From contig NZ_CP102288.1 in the NCBI RefSeq assembly GCF_025151535.1, forward strand, positions 129,501 to 193,500: 64,000 nucleotides of DNA. The letters run 5' to 3'. This document shows, piece after piece, positions 23,226-33,400 of this stretch; the stretch's first letter is position 1, and each line of letters opens with the position of its first letter. Position numbers and translations under genes: made by a program. Source of the stretch: Segatella copri DSM 18205 (GTDB taxonomy: Bacteria; Bacteroidota; Bacteroidia; Bacteroidales; Bacteroidaceae). A model generated the notes under the pieces. It saw only the letters and a list, made by a program, of their open reading frames with translations. It was not told the DNA's origin and did no database searches.

Positions 23226-25727
23226 ATGGAGACAGTACATGTAGTGGCAATTAATCCTTATCGCAAAGGTAATAAGGGGAAAGTTTTTTCTTACAATATC
23301 GATACTTATGATAAGGTCATCGGGTCGGAGGAAATCAAGAAGATGATTCAGCAGATTCGGGGTGAATTGCCGATTGACGGAGTGGATTTGAACGATGCGC
23401 AGGCGGTGAAGAAGGCGCAGGAGAGGCTGAAGAGCGAGCTGCCTTTCTTCTGCCCGCACTACGGCATGTTCAAGAATAATGTGCGCAGACAGGAGAATGC
23501 GATGCCGGAAAGCTTTCTCTTCCAGACGATTATCGATGTGGATGATATGGAGTATGTGGAGAGGGCGATTGAGAAGGCGCGCGAGCTGAACTGCTCTTCG
23601 GGGATATGGAACGGCTCGTTGCTGCATCTCTGTTATAGCGCTCGCAAGAAGCTGCATATCGGGATTAGAATGCCGGTGGGGATGACCATCGAGGAGACGC
23701 AGAAGGCGTATTGTGAGGCACTGGGCGTGCCTTATGATGAAAGCTGCATCACACCTGAGAGAATGATTTTCCTGACGGATAAGGACTCGGAAATCTACCG
23801 GTCTAAAATGTGGTGCGCAGTGATGCCGGAGAGCGAGATACAGGCTCGCAGACAGGCTTTTCTGGACCGTGGGCTGACGGTGGACGGAAGAGGAGTTGCA
23901 AAAGTTAATAGTTTACAGTTTACAGTTAATAGCAATAGTAATGACAAAGTTCAAAACAATAGACTTCCGGGCAATCATGGCACTGGTGAACTGGGAGAGG
24001 CCAGCGAGAAGAATCTGATAGCCTTTGATCTGTTCGTGCAGTCGGCTGGGCTTGAAGGAATGGCGATTGATACCGTCGGGTCTCGGCACTCTTCGCTGCT
24101 CGCTATCATGAGCGCAGGCGCTTCGAGGGTGATGAGCGAGGAGGAACTGATGAAGGTGGTGAGAACGAAAATGCCGAGCTACTATCAGGAGGATGACTGC
24201 CATCAGCTGATACATGATTTCTATGCGAAATATGCTGACAGCTGCAAACCGATGTCGAGGGATGTGATAAGGGTGAATGCGCTGGCGGAAAAACAGGCCA
24301 GCCAACAAGTTAATAGTTTACAGTTAACAGTTAATAGCCCTAACGCAAATCATGCAGTTCAAGGTTCAATGCTCCAAGTTCAAAGTACCGAGGAGGATTA
24401 TCCTGACCCGCCAGCGATGCCGGAGAAACTGCCGAAACTGGTGGAACTGCTGATATCTCGGACACCGGAGATTTATAAGCCGGCTGTGGCGCACGCTATC
24501 TTCCCACCGCTCGCTACGCACCTCTGGCAGACGAGCTTCCGATATATTGATAATGTAGTGCATGAGGCTACATTGTCTACGTGCTTGCTGGCTGGTACGG
24601 GCGCAGGTAAATCGTCTGTAAACAAGCCGATTAGCTATATTATGGAGGATATCCGGAAACGGGATGCAGAGAATCTGAAACGTGAGAAGGAATGGAAGGA
24701 GGAGATGACGCGTAAGGGCGCCAACAAGGACAAGCGTAAGCGACCGGACAACCTCGTTATACAGGAGATTGATGCCGATATGACCAATCCGGCATTCGTG
24801 ATGCGAACCGCTGAGGCGCAGGGACGATTTCTTTACACTTCGCTCAATGAGCTGGATCAGTTTGATGCTCTGAAGGGTACCGGAAACCAGCATTTCCGTA
24901 TCATGTGTCTTGCCTCAGATAGCGACAACCAGTACGGCCAGACTCGCGTGGGCATATCGAGCGTTACGGAGCGTGTAACCATCCGATTCAACTGGAACGC
25001 ATCTACCACTATCCAGAAAGGACAGCGTTACTTCTCAAAAGTTTTGACAGATGGTCCGATAAGCCGCATCAATTTCTGTACCATTCCGGAGCGTGAAATC
25101 GGTGATGAAATGCCTGTCTTTGGTGATTACGATGATGCTTACCGAGAGGGGCTGAAGCCTTATATCGAGAATCTGAACAACGCCAGGGGGCTGATTGACT
25201 GTCCTGAGGCATTCCAGCTTGCCCTCCGGCTGAAGGATGAGAATGCTGAGTTTTCACGTCTGTCGCAGGACAGGGTTTACGAGAATCTTTCCTTCCGTGC
25301 CAACGTCATCGCCTACCTGAAGGCGTGTGTGCTGTATGTGGCGAACGGCTGTAAATGGGAGCCGGAGATAGATGAGTTCATCCGCTGGAGCGAGCGTTAC
25401 GACCTCTACTGCAAGATGCGATTCTTTGGTGATGCCATCAAGAGGGCGAACTTTTCGAACGAGAAATCGAGCAAGCGTGGACCGGCAAATCTGTTGCAGC
25501 AGTTGCCTGATGTCTTTAATTTCCAGCAGGCAGAATATCTCCGCTCGCAGTTGGGCATGGACAAGAAGGGCACTCCTTCGATGTTGCGTAATTGGGTGAA
25601 CCGAAACTATATCCGGAAGATTCCGCCTAAGGGTGCAACGGGTGACGTAATCAGTATTCAGTTATTCAGTTTTGAAAAGCTACGTAACCGCAAGGATGGT
25701 AAAGAGGTAAAAATATTAGAATCTTAA
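23226..25727 (+). CDS. DUF3987 / VirE-N (BT4734-type) protein
   Basis: 833 residues. Residues ~60-220 match the BT4734/VirE N-terminal region (PHYGMFKNNVRRQENAMPES; QKAYCEALGVPYDESCITPE). Residues ~400-800 are DUF3987, a P-loop domain with ATGAGKSS-like LLAGTGAGKSS near 458-468 and DADMTNPAFVMRTAEAQ. Function is unknown; the family is widespread in Bacteroidetes accessory clusters with HU and smalltalk genes. Two 30-bp repeats at 23904-23933 and 24309-24338 (one mismatch apart) are read in frame as VNSLQFTVNS and VNSLQLTVNS. They belong to the intergenic TTAATAGTTTACAG type. The 3' end (25651-25673) carries the 23-bp motif of the inverted repeat at 13319. Confidence 0.85.
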   Translation: METVHVVAINPYRKGNKGKVFSYNIDTYDKVIGSEEIKKMIQQIRGELPIDGVDLNDAQAVKKAQERLKSELPFFCPHYGMFKNNVRRQENAMPESFLFQTIIDVDDMEYVERAIEKARELNCSSGIWNGSLLHLCYSARKKLHIGIRMPVGMTIEETQKAYCEALGVPYDESCITPERMIFLTDKDSEIYRSKMWCAVMPESEIQARRQAFLDRGLTVDGRGVAKVNSLQFTVNSNSNDKVQNNRLPGNHGTGELGEASEKNLIAFDLFVQSAGLEGMAIDTVGSRHSSLLAIMSAGASRVMSEEELMKVVRTKMPSYYQEDDCHQLIHDFYAKYADSCKPMSRDVIRVNALAEKQASQQVNSLQLTVNSPNANHAVQGSMLQVQSTEEDYPDPPAMPEKLPKLVELLISRTPEIYKPAVAHAIFPPLATHLWQTSFRYIDNVVHEATLSTCLLAGTGAGKSSVNKPISYIMEDIRKRDAENLKREKEWKEEMTRKGANKDKRKRPDNLVIQEIDADMTNPAFVMRTAEAQGRFLYTSLNELDQFDALKGTGNQHFRIMCLASDSDNQYGQTRVGISSVTERVTIRFNWNASTTIQKGQRYFSKVLTDGPISRINFCTIPEREIGDEMPVFGDYDDAYREGLKPYIENLNNARGLIDCPEAFQLALRLKDENAEFSRLSQDRVYENLSFRANVIAYLKACVLYVANGCKWEPEIDEFIRWSERYDLYCKMRFFGDAIKRANFSNEKSSKRGPANLLQQLPDVFNFQQAEYLRSQLGMDKKGTPSMLRNWVNRNYIRKIPPKGATGDVISIQLFSFEKLRNRKDGKEVKILES
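23904..23933 (+). repeat. In-frame 30-bp repeat in DUF3987 gene, copy 1
   Basis: GTTAATAGTTTACAGTTTAC followed by AGTTAATAGC, coding for VNSLQFTVNS at residues 227-236, in the linker between the VirE-N part and the DUF3987 part. Confidence 0.9.
24309..24338 (+). repeat. In-frame 30-bp repeat in DUF3987 gene, copy 2
   Basis: One mismatch to copy 1; codes for VNSLQLTVNS at residues 362-371. Just after it, 24359-24386 has another direct-repeat stretch (CAAGGTTCAATGCTCCAAGT), giving QGSMLQVQST. Confidence 0.9.
25651..25673. repeat. 23-bp motif shared with the inverted repeat at 13319-13539
   Basis: TCAGTATTCAGTTATTCAGT plus TTT, identical to 13321-13343 and inverted at 13515-13537. It encodes SIQLFSF near the end of the DUF3987 protein. 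Confidence 0.9.
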
Positions 25728-25740
25728 TGGAGTTTGAGTT

Positions 25741-26301
25741 ATGGAAATAGTAGTAAAAAGAATAGCAAAAAAGAAGACTTATACGATAGGTCATCTTTAT
25801 ATCCTGAGCGATAAGGATGTGAAACGTACTTGGCGCTCGGGGGTAAAAATAGGCGACAAGCGTATCTTTGAGCACAGCTTCGATAAGACGAAGTTGGACA
25901 AGGAGCATTACTTCTGTGATACCCTGGAGCCTACGTGGAGAAACCTCCTGGGTGTCGAACTGAAACCGGAAGAGGAGGATGGACGGTACAGCAGGGTATC
26001 GGGCAAGAAAGCCCGCAAGATACCGGGTCATACGGCGATACCGGAAGGCTCGTATCCTGTGGTTATCTCGAAATCGCCAAGGTTCAAGAAGTGGCTTCCG
26101 CTGGTGCAGGGTGTTCCTGATTTTGAGGGCATCCGCATTCATGCCGGTAATTATCCCGATGATACGCAGGGGTGCATTCTGGTAGGTGAAAATAAATTAC
26201 AGGGTGCCGTCTTTAATTCCCGCATCTGGCTGCACAGGCTCATGAATGCCATTACCGCAGCGAGAGAACGGGAGGAGAGCGTTTGGATTACGATTTTGTA
26301 A
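25741..26301 (+). CDS. DUF5675 family protein
   Basis: 186 residues. The central part has the family hallmarks [50 protein letters not shown] and [14 protein letters not shown]; the sequence is interrupted by an insert (residues ~65-95, [20 protein letters not shown]). The domain resembles small L,D-transpeptidase- or hydrolase-like folds with a conserved HAGN...GC, but activity is not established. It lies 13 bp after the DUF3987 gene. In related clusters this position is often taken by a peptidoglycan amidase, suggesting a comparable cell-wall role (inference). Confidence 0.8.
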   Translation: MEIVVKRIAKKKTYTIGHLYILSDKDVKRTWRSGVKIGDKRIFEHSFDKTKLDKEHYFCDTLEPTWRNLLGVELKPEEEDGRYSRVSGKKARKIPGHTAIPEGSYPVVISKSPRFKKWLPLVQGVPDFEGIRIHAGNYPDDTQGCILVGENKLQGAVFNSRIWLHRLMNAITAAREREESVWITIL

Positions 26302-26345
26302 TGTTAAATGTTGAGTGTTGAATGTTGATTTTTGAATGTTAAGTT
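26302..26345. repeat. TTGAATGT tandem repeat upstream of the antirepressor
   Basis: TGTTAAATGTTGAGTGTTGA and variants, as at 12333-12392 and 13054-13107. Confidence 0.65.
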
Positions 26346-27192
26346 ATTAATTTTTAAAAACAAATTATTATGGTAAAGTCAGTTAATACAAATAAAGTAG
26401 AAATGGATAAGAAGGCAGCAATTGCTGTTGTGTTTGAAAACCCTGAATTCGGTAAGATTCGTACCTTGACCGATGAAAATGGGGAGCCTTTGTTCTGCGC
26501 AAAGGATCTCTGTGATATACTGGGGTATAAAAAATCAAGAAACGCTGTAAATCAGTTGGTTAACCACCTTGACGCCCTAAAACAGGGCGTCAAGGTATCG
26601 GGAAGCCTTCGTAAGGATGGAAGCCGAACAGTACGAACTCAGCAGATGATCTTCGTCAACGAGAGCGGTTTCTATGCTTTGGTGCTCGGCTCCAAGCTTT
26701 CTACTGCCGTGAAGTTCAAGAACTGGGTTACGGCTGATGTGCTGCCACAGATTCGCAAGACGGGCGGTTATATTCCGGTTCAGCCGGGCGAGAGCGATGA
26801 GGAGACAATCCGACATGCGGAAGAAATTCTCCGTGCTACGCTCAAGGAGAAGGAGAATCTGCTGAAGAAACAGCGCCTGCAGATTGAGCAGCAGAAGAAG
26901 CTTATCGGCGAACAGGATACAGAAATCCGCCGCTTGAATGATGTGGTGGATGAGCAGGTGGTTCGCATCGCCAAGAGTGGTGATAACATCATCCAGTTGG
27001 AGAATCAGGTGGGTAATCTTTTGCCGAAAGCGCTCTATAGCGATAACGTGCTCGATTCCGTTTCTTGCTTCACCACCACGCAGATTGCGAAGGAGCTCGG
27101 CATCACAGCGCAGGAACTGAACCGCTCGCTCTGCGCCCTGCATATCCAGTATTACCAGAGCGGTCAGTATCTCCTCTATGCCGATTATGCCC

Positions 27193-27198
27193 ACATGG
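27193..27198. repeat. Target-site duplication (left), ACATGG
   Basis: ACATGG directly before the IS terminus TGACAG; the right copy is 29824-29829. Confidence 0.85.
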
Positions 27199-27209
27199 TG
27201 ACAGTATCG

Positions 27210-27320
27210 GCGAATCGGTACCACTGTAGCGCATGAATCGGTACCATCATAGCACTGCATTCGGTACCATCGTATCACTTGAATCGGTACCATCATAGCG
27301 CACCAATCGGTATCAAAAAG
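27210..27320. repeat. Multiple terminal transposase-binding repeats, IS left end
   Basis: Five units with the core ATCGGTACCA (or TCGGTATCA), about 22-24 bp apart. Mirrored by four units at 29725-29815 in opposite orientation. Confidence 0.75.
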
Positions 27321-27390
27321 ATGTAAAGTTCTGCTCATGTATAATAATCACCGCCTATCTTTGCAGAAGAATTTTAAAATCTGTATAGAT

Positions 27391-28946
27391 ATGGCACAAA
27401 GTAATGTAAACATGAGCAAATTAAAACGTTCATTTCAAATGCTAGCGGCAAAAATACCGCAACGCACCATTTGCGAGCAACTACACATGGGACGTGGCGT
27501 ACTGAATCGTTACAAGACCCTGGCGGATTCCCAAGGTTTGTCCTATGGCGTGATAGGCCGCATGAGTGACGGGGAAATAGAATCTTTCCTCCAGTTGTCC
27601 AAACCCACAGCAGCCCCATCCTCCCAACGTCAGGTGCTGGACGGGCTGTTGCCTGAATATGTGTCAGACTTGTCGCATAACCGCTACCTCACCATTCAAG
27701 CCCTGCACGAGTCATACAAGAAGGAGCATCCCGACGGATATGGATACACCCAGTTCAAGAAGTCAATCCGTGAGTATCAGTACTCACACAACCTCAGCTT
27801 CCATAACACCTATATTCCTTGGGGAAGAGATGCAGATTGACTTCGCCGGCGATGCCCTGTGGCTTACCGACCCGAAGACAGGTGAGCTAACCAAGGTTGT
27901 CGTCCTGGTCTGTATCCTGCCATACAGCGGTTTGGGATTTGCCAAGGCTATGTACAACGCTTCCATGGAGAACTTCTTCGGCGGTATATCCGATGCCTTC
28001 TCTTACTTCGGCGGAACAACTCGCATAGCCAAGAGTGACAACATGAAGCAGTGGGTGAAGAAATACGACCGCTACGAGCCAGCGTTCAATGATGCAGCCG
28101 TGGAATGGGCCGCCTACTACGATACAACCCTCCAAACCTGCAGGGTTCGCACTCCCAGGACAAAGGTCCAGTCGAGGGACTCGTCCAAAAGACATACAAT
28201 GCCGTCTACGCTCTGCTACATGACGAGGTGTTTTACAATCTACCGAGTATGAATGCCCGTATCTATGAGTTGATGGACGGCTTCAATGAAAAGCCGTCCG
28301 AACGACAGGGAGAAGCAGACGTGACATCTTCGAGGCGGAAGAGCAACCAACGTTGGGTAAACTGCCCATGGCTCCATACCGCTTCAGATATCGCAAGGAG
28401 GTGAAACTGTCCGGTACCTATCACGTCATGGTTGACAAGCACAACTATAGCGTGCCATACCAGTATGTCGGGCAAAAGGTGAGCGTACTGTGGGACTTGG
28501 ATACCGTGGAGGTTTACTCCGGGAGTTCTCGCATAGCCATCCATCAGCGTCGCCAAGGATCCGGATACAGCACGCTTGACGAGCATATGCCGGACAAACA
28601 TCTTGCCTACAAGCACGGACAGGGATATAATGCCGCCTATTTCCTGGAGGAGGCGGCATTGGTCGGCAGCAACACCACTGCCGCAGTCCAATCCATCCTC
28701 AATCGCACGAAGCATGTCGAGCAGTCGTACAAGTCCTGCCAAGGAGTCCTGTCTCTCAAGCGCAAGTATGGCAAGGAGCGCCTGGAGAAGGCCTGCAAGC
28801 GTCCTGCAGGTTGTTCATCCATCACCTACACGACCATCCGCAATGTGTTGGAGAAGAACCTTGACCAAGTTGACGGGGAAGAAACAGTCTCAAATGTGCC
28901 ACAGAACGACTATGTGAGAGGCGCGGAGGCATTTATGAACATTTAA
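27391..28946 (+). pseudogene. istA: istA transposase, three frameshifts
   Basis: The start is ATG 27391 (MAQSNVNMSKLKRSFQMLAA). Frame 1 runs to about 27820 with an HTH part and ends TYIPWGRD. A shift near 27820 is needed to continue in GEEMQIDFAGDALWLTDPKT (rve integrase core with the first Asp), a second near 28145 to reach DKGPVEGLVQKTYNAVYALL, and a third near 28316 to reach FEAEEQPTLGKLPMAPYRFR and the C-terminal half ending RGAEAFMNI. All conserved IstA regions are present, only the frame is broken. Single-base indels of this kind may be decay or assembly errors. Confidence 0.88.
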
Positions 28947-28960
28947 ACATATATAGTAAC

Positions 28961-29691
28961 ATGAACTTACAAGAAACCATCATACAACTCAACGAGTTGA
29001 AGCTCAGAGGTATGTCATCCTCCTTCGAGGCCATGACCAGCCTTCCTGTACAGAACCGCCCATCCCTTAAGTCGCCATCTCCAAGATGGTGGATGCAGAG
29101 GTGCAGGACAGACGAGATCGAAAGACCGCCATGTATCTAAAAATCAGCAAGCTTAGATATACGGCACTCTTAGAGGATGTCATCTGTGGAACAGACCGCA
29201 ACTTCACCAAGGATGACCTTGCCGCCATTGCCGACTGTGCCTTTATACGCAGGCATGAGAACTTGCTCATACAAGGAAAGTGCGGCTGCGGAAAATCCTT
29301 CCTTGCCTGTGCCCTTGGAAGACAGGCTTGCATGCTAGGCTACAGAACTCTCTATCTCAATATGAACAGCTTTGTGGAGAAAGTTGCACTCAGCAAGCTG
29401 GATGGGTCGTACCTGAGGATGATAACCAATCTGGAAAAGTATGACTTGCTCATATGGGATGACTTCGGGTTGCAGCCAATGGATGACAAGACCAGACTCG
29501 CAATGCTCCAAATCCTAGAAGAGAGATACGAGAGAAAGTCCGTCATTATCGCCTCACAGCTTCCCATTGCCAAATGGTATGATTACATAGGTGATCCTAC
29601 CTTGGCAGATGCCATTATGGACCGTTTGGTGGCAAATGCAAGTAAAATAGAGTTAAAAGGCGAATCTATGCGCCAGAAATTGAAAAAATAA
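28961..29691 (+). pseudogene. istB: istB ATPase helper, one frameshift
   Basis: Starts ATG 28961 (MNLQETIIQLNELKLRGMSS), 14 bp after istA. One base is missing near 29075, after RPSLKS, so that the reading continues in another frame with ISKMVDAEVQDRRDRKTAMY. The AAA+ domain is intact beyond this: Walker A QGKCGCGKS, Walker B LLIWDDFG and the C-terminal DRLVANASKIELKGESMR. About 243 residues when repaired, normal for IstB. Confidence 0.88.
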
Positions 29692-29823
29692 ATTACCTTT
29701 GCAAATTGAAAAGCAGAACTGAAATCTTGGTACCGCTTGCAGCGATACAAGCGGTACCGATTGCAGTGATAGCATGGTACCGATTACACCGCTACGCGTG
29801 GTACCGATACAGCGCTATCGTCA

Positions 29824-29829
29824 ACATGG
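29824..29829. repeat. Target-site duplication (right), ACATGG
   Basis: Follows the IS terminus CGTCA directly and continues into GGTTTAGCC of the antirepressor. Confidence 0.85.
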
Positions 29830-30000
29830 GTTTAGCCAAGAGCCGCACCCGCTACAGCGCCTTCCTAGACCCGAAGAGCGATGGCAGACAGGAGAAGATG
29901 GGCAGAGCCTACACCCATACCTATCTCGTATGGACCGAGCGAGGACGGAAGTTCATCCATGACCTTGCTCAGCGATACTGGGAACTCATTGAAAAGTAAA

Positions 30001-30068
30001 AAGGTAAAAAAGTAAAAAGGTAAAAAGAGCCTAGCGGAATGTATAGCTAGGTTCTTTTTACCTTTTTT
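30001..30068 (+). terminator. GTAAAA-repeat hairpin terminator after the antirepressor
   Basis: A run of AAGGTAAAAAAGTAAAAAGG is followed by a near-perfect stem: AAAAAGGTAAAAAGAGCCTA (30014-30033) continuing GC, and GCTAGG plus TTCTTTTTACCTTTTT (30046-30067). Same GCCTAGCGG core as the repeat downstream of the smalltalk gene (12135-12219). Confidence 0.75.
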
Positions 30069-30088
30069 TAGGGGGGAAAGGGGCTAAG

Positions 30089-30389
30089 GCTCCTTGAAGC
30101 AGCACGCCCTGAAAGGGCAGAAGCTCCTAGCCCAGGGCATCGCCCTGGGTATAATAGCAATCAGCAAGGCGCCCTGTAAGGGCAAAAGCTTTATGTATTG
30201 CCTGGAGTTTTAAAGCTTTTGCCCTTACAGGGCGACAGGTTCGCGTCCGTAATTACCCAGGGCGATGCCCTGGGCTAGGGGCTTCTGCCCTTTCAGGGCG
30301 TGTGGCTAGGAGCTTCTGCCCTTTACCTTTCCCTTCGGCCGGTGATCGTTGGTTCAGGGCGTGTGGGGCAAGACTTGTGAAACTTCAGT
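30089..30389. repeat. Large palindromic repeat element, left copy
   Basis: The left arm (30089-30192) and its imperfect complement (30212-30305) are built from the modules CGCCCTGAAAGGGCAGAAGC, CCCAGGGC-AT-CGCCCTGGG and CGCCCTGTAAGGGCAAAAGC. A further half-module and TGTGAAACTTCAGT (30376-30389) close the right side. 30089-30192 is the inverted complement of 35051-35154 with two mismatches in 104 bp. Together with 30001-30068 it fills the 438-bp gap before porW; no gene is visible. Confidence 0.85.
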
Positions 30390-30437
30390 TATCTCAAAAT
30401 ATACTGACGAAATCATCATACTCCAGCTGACTGTCCA

Positions 30438-33400
30438 CTAAAATCCATCTAAATCATATTCTTCGCTGTCCAAATCCAGACTGTCGTCGTTGTCGTAAGT
30501 TGTCTTTGGCGCTTTTTCTTCCTTTATATCCGCATCGGTTCCCTGGGTTCCGGTAGTTTCGTTGCTGAGAGTTCCGGTTGTACCATTATCGAATGTTCCG
30601 GTAGTTCCGGTTTCTATTTCACCGGTAGTTCCGTTTTCTTCTTCATTTTCTTCTGAATCATCCGTCTTTTTCTGCTGGATGATTTCCTCCGGTTCTTCAA
30701 GCAGTGGGTCCTTGCTGATTTTCAGCGGTGCCAGATGCTGGGTATAGAAGAGGGTATAATCGTCGTAGCTCAGACTGGTGCCCAGTAGCAGGAGGTTTGG
30801 TTCGCTGATAACGATGCCTCGGGCTCCCTTTGAGAGGAGCTGGGTGATGGCCTGATGCTGGTAGATGTCGTTGGCATACTGGCGTGCTTCATCGTAATTG
30901 CGGAAGCCCTTTACCTGCATGCGGTGCAGACCATTCTGCTCGTCAATGACGAGGTCGAAATTGCGAACGAGATAGGAGGTGAAATTATATTTCGCCATCT
31001 CGAAGAGCAACTGGTTCTCGTTTACAGAATCGGGAACGTAGGCGAGCATGAAGACGAACGGCTCGTTGCGCTCAATGCTGAATACCTTTGCTTTGGATTT
31101 GACGTCATCATTGAGTACGGCGTTGCGGCGCGACCATACATTGCTCAGATCGAATGTGCCGCCCTTGAGCTGTCTGCCGGCTTTCACTCCGTTGAGAATC
31201 ATTCCTGCCATTTCGCTGAGTCGGCTGTTCGGATATTTCTCTACCACCTGCTGCATATCATCGAGACAAGCCTGGATATTACCCTCGTGGAGCTGGGTGA
31301 GTCCGCCGATAAAGAGGAACTTGTCGCGGTTGGCTCCTTCAGGATAGCGCTTGTCAGAGATAGCCCTGTTGTGTACCACCTTATTATATAGGTTAGCCTT
31401 GAAGGCATCGTAGGTGGCAGCATAGAGCGAATCTTCGAGATGAATGCCCATCTTCGCATCTTCCTCATAATAAGGAGAGGTGAGCAGGGCGGTCCATTGG
31501 CTCTCCGGATAATTCGCTTTCAACAGGTCGAGATAGCGGCTGGCGATGGCTGGCTGCTTCCTGATGTTGTAGAGCAGGTAGAGGTGATAGTAGGCATCAT
31601 CGAGATGTTCGTATGCTGCGTTCTTCTTCACCAGTCGCTGCAGCATGCGTTCGCTTTCGTCCAGATCATTGAGTTTGTCTTTCAGGATGATGCCGGCATG
31701 CAGCAGTCCGTCGTCCAGAATCTGATTGCTTTCTGCCATCTTCTCTTCGGTGAGCGGAATCTGAGCGAGATAGTAGGCGCGCTGATGCGGATCTTCTTCT
31801 GCACTCAGGTTCTTCTCTTTCTCCTTCTCAAGGGCTTTCTTCTGTGCCTCGTTGAGGAGTGAATCGCGCTGTTCATCAGTCATTTCTTCTACACCTTTGG
31901 TATCGGCTACTACGGTCTGGTTACTCCGCTGCCAGTTGTCTATGTTCTTTCGTTTGCCCCAGAGGCGTTCAAACTGCTGTTTGCCTTGGGCTACGGCAGA
32001 TTGGGAGTAGAAATACCAGGTATTGGCGTTGCCGAAACCGCCGTTGCCCATGGCTCCGTTTCCGAAGCCGGATGAGGCATTGCTGTTTCCCTGATTCCTG
32101 TTATTTCTGCTGTTATAACCATTGCCGTTGTTTCTTCCGAAGTCAGAGTTGCCCTGCTGTTCTGCCAATTCCTGGTCGGCAAGTCTTCTCTTTTCTTCTT
32201 TTTCCTGCTTTTTCAGGGCATCTATCACCTTGTCAATGGCGACATTCCGTTCTGTTTCGCTCATGCGGGCGAGTGATTGCAGGGAGTCCTGCAGATGGAT
32301 GGCGTCGGTATAAGGCACCAGTTCATCGAGAACCTTCGAACGGTCGGAGAGCTGTTTGTAGTCTTTGCGGTCCTGGTCTAGGAGTCCGATGGCAGCATCA
32401 TAGCATCGCTTGGCATCGCCATAACGGTGGCATTGCCAGTATACATTGCCCAGATGCAGCAGCAATACACCTTTCTCTACTCCGTTTCGGCTTGATTTCG
32501 CGGCACCCTTTTCGTATGCAGCAATAGCCTGAAGGGTATCGCCCTGGTTGAGATGTATGTTGCCGATGGCATAATAAACCTGGTCGAGATATTCCTGGTT
32601 CTTGTCGCTCGCTGCCATTCGCTTCAATTTAGATACCATCTTCCGGGAGTTGTTGGTTGCCAGTACCTCGGTCATGGAGATGCGGGCATTGAACTCCAGT
32701 TCGTAAGGCGGATTGAGACGGATGACATGCTTGAAGGCACGGTAGGCATTCTGGGCATGTCCCTGTAGTGCTTCTACCTGTCCCATCAGATACCAGAGGC
32801 GGGCTTTCTGCTTGCGTCGCATCTCATAGCCGATGGCTTTGCGGAGATACGGAACGGCCTCCTGATAGCGTCCGGTCTTCAGATAGTAGAGGGCATAGGT
32901 CTTGTCCCATTCCTTCTGGGCACGCCAGTGGATGGAATCGCGCTCGATATTACGGATTACATCTTCGGCATCGTATATCCATCCCGATTCGAGATAACTC
33001 TTGGCGAGCCAGGCACGTGCCTTGCCGTAAATGCCGGGTTGGGTAGCGTAGAGGCGGCTCATATAGGCGAATGTAGCTGCTGCCGACTGGAAATCGCCTT
33101 CAAAAAATTGGGAACGCCCCATCAGCATCCATGCCTTCCAGAGGAACGGATTATATTCACGGCGTTGCAGCCATTCCAGGTCTTTGGCTGTCTTGCGGCG
33201 TTTCTTGTCCCATACCGGGCGGCGCTTGATGCTATGCTGGTGAATGGCTTTCTCGCATTTCTCGATGGCGCGGTCGTAGTTCGACTTGCCCAGTTCGCGG
33301 CTGTTCTTGTTGCCAACCGTATAATAAGGAATCATTTCAGAGTAATTGTCCTTATTTCCGTTTTCCTTTTCGAGCGAGCCTTCAATATAGGCTACGGTCC

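Larger units (their letters stand above)
27199..29823 (+). mobile_element. IS21-family insertion sequence, 2625 bp, decayed
   Basis: Carries istA and istB in tandem and lies between 6-bp ACATGG duplications. The ends are inverted: TGACAGTATCGGCGAATCGG at the left, and TGACGATAGCGCTGTATCGG on the complement of the right. Each end also has four or five spaced copies of (A)ATCGGTACCA (27213-27315 and about 29725-29815), as is usual for transposase-binding sites of IS21. istA has three frameshifts and istB one, so the element should not move by itself. Confidence 0.92.
26370..29999 (+). pseudogene. Phage antirepressor (Bro-N + KilA-C) split by an IS21-family element
   Basis: Coding parts are 26370-27198 and 29830-29999. 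The N-terminal part (residues ~12-130) is a Bro-N domain: VFENPEFGKIRTLTDENGEP, CAKDLCDILGYKKSRNAVNQ, FVNESGFYALVLGSKLSTAV. A coiled coil follows (145-215), then KilA-C: CFTTTQIAKELGITAQELNR. Removing the IS and one copy of the ACATGG duplication restores ADYAHM-GLAKSRTRYSAFLD and the C-terminal TYLVWTERGRKFIHDLAQRY. As it stands the first part reads 10 codons into the IS (to 27236) and loses the C-terminal end. Such proteins regulate prophage genes; the target here is unknown. Confidence 0.88.

Noticed and set aside
22491..23657. 388-codon minus-strand open frame over the Bro-N-like and DUF3987 genes
   Set aside because: It crosses two coding genes and a leader hairpin and shows no protein family features.
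29706..29999. 97-codon ORF at the right end of the IS
   Set aside because: A chimera: the first part reads the IS terminal repeats, and only the part after 29830 is the real antirepressor C-terminus.
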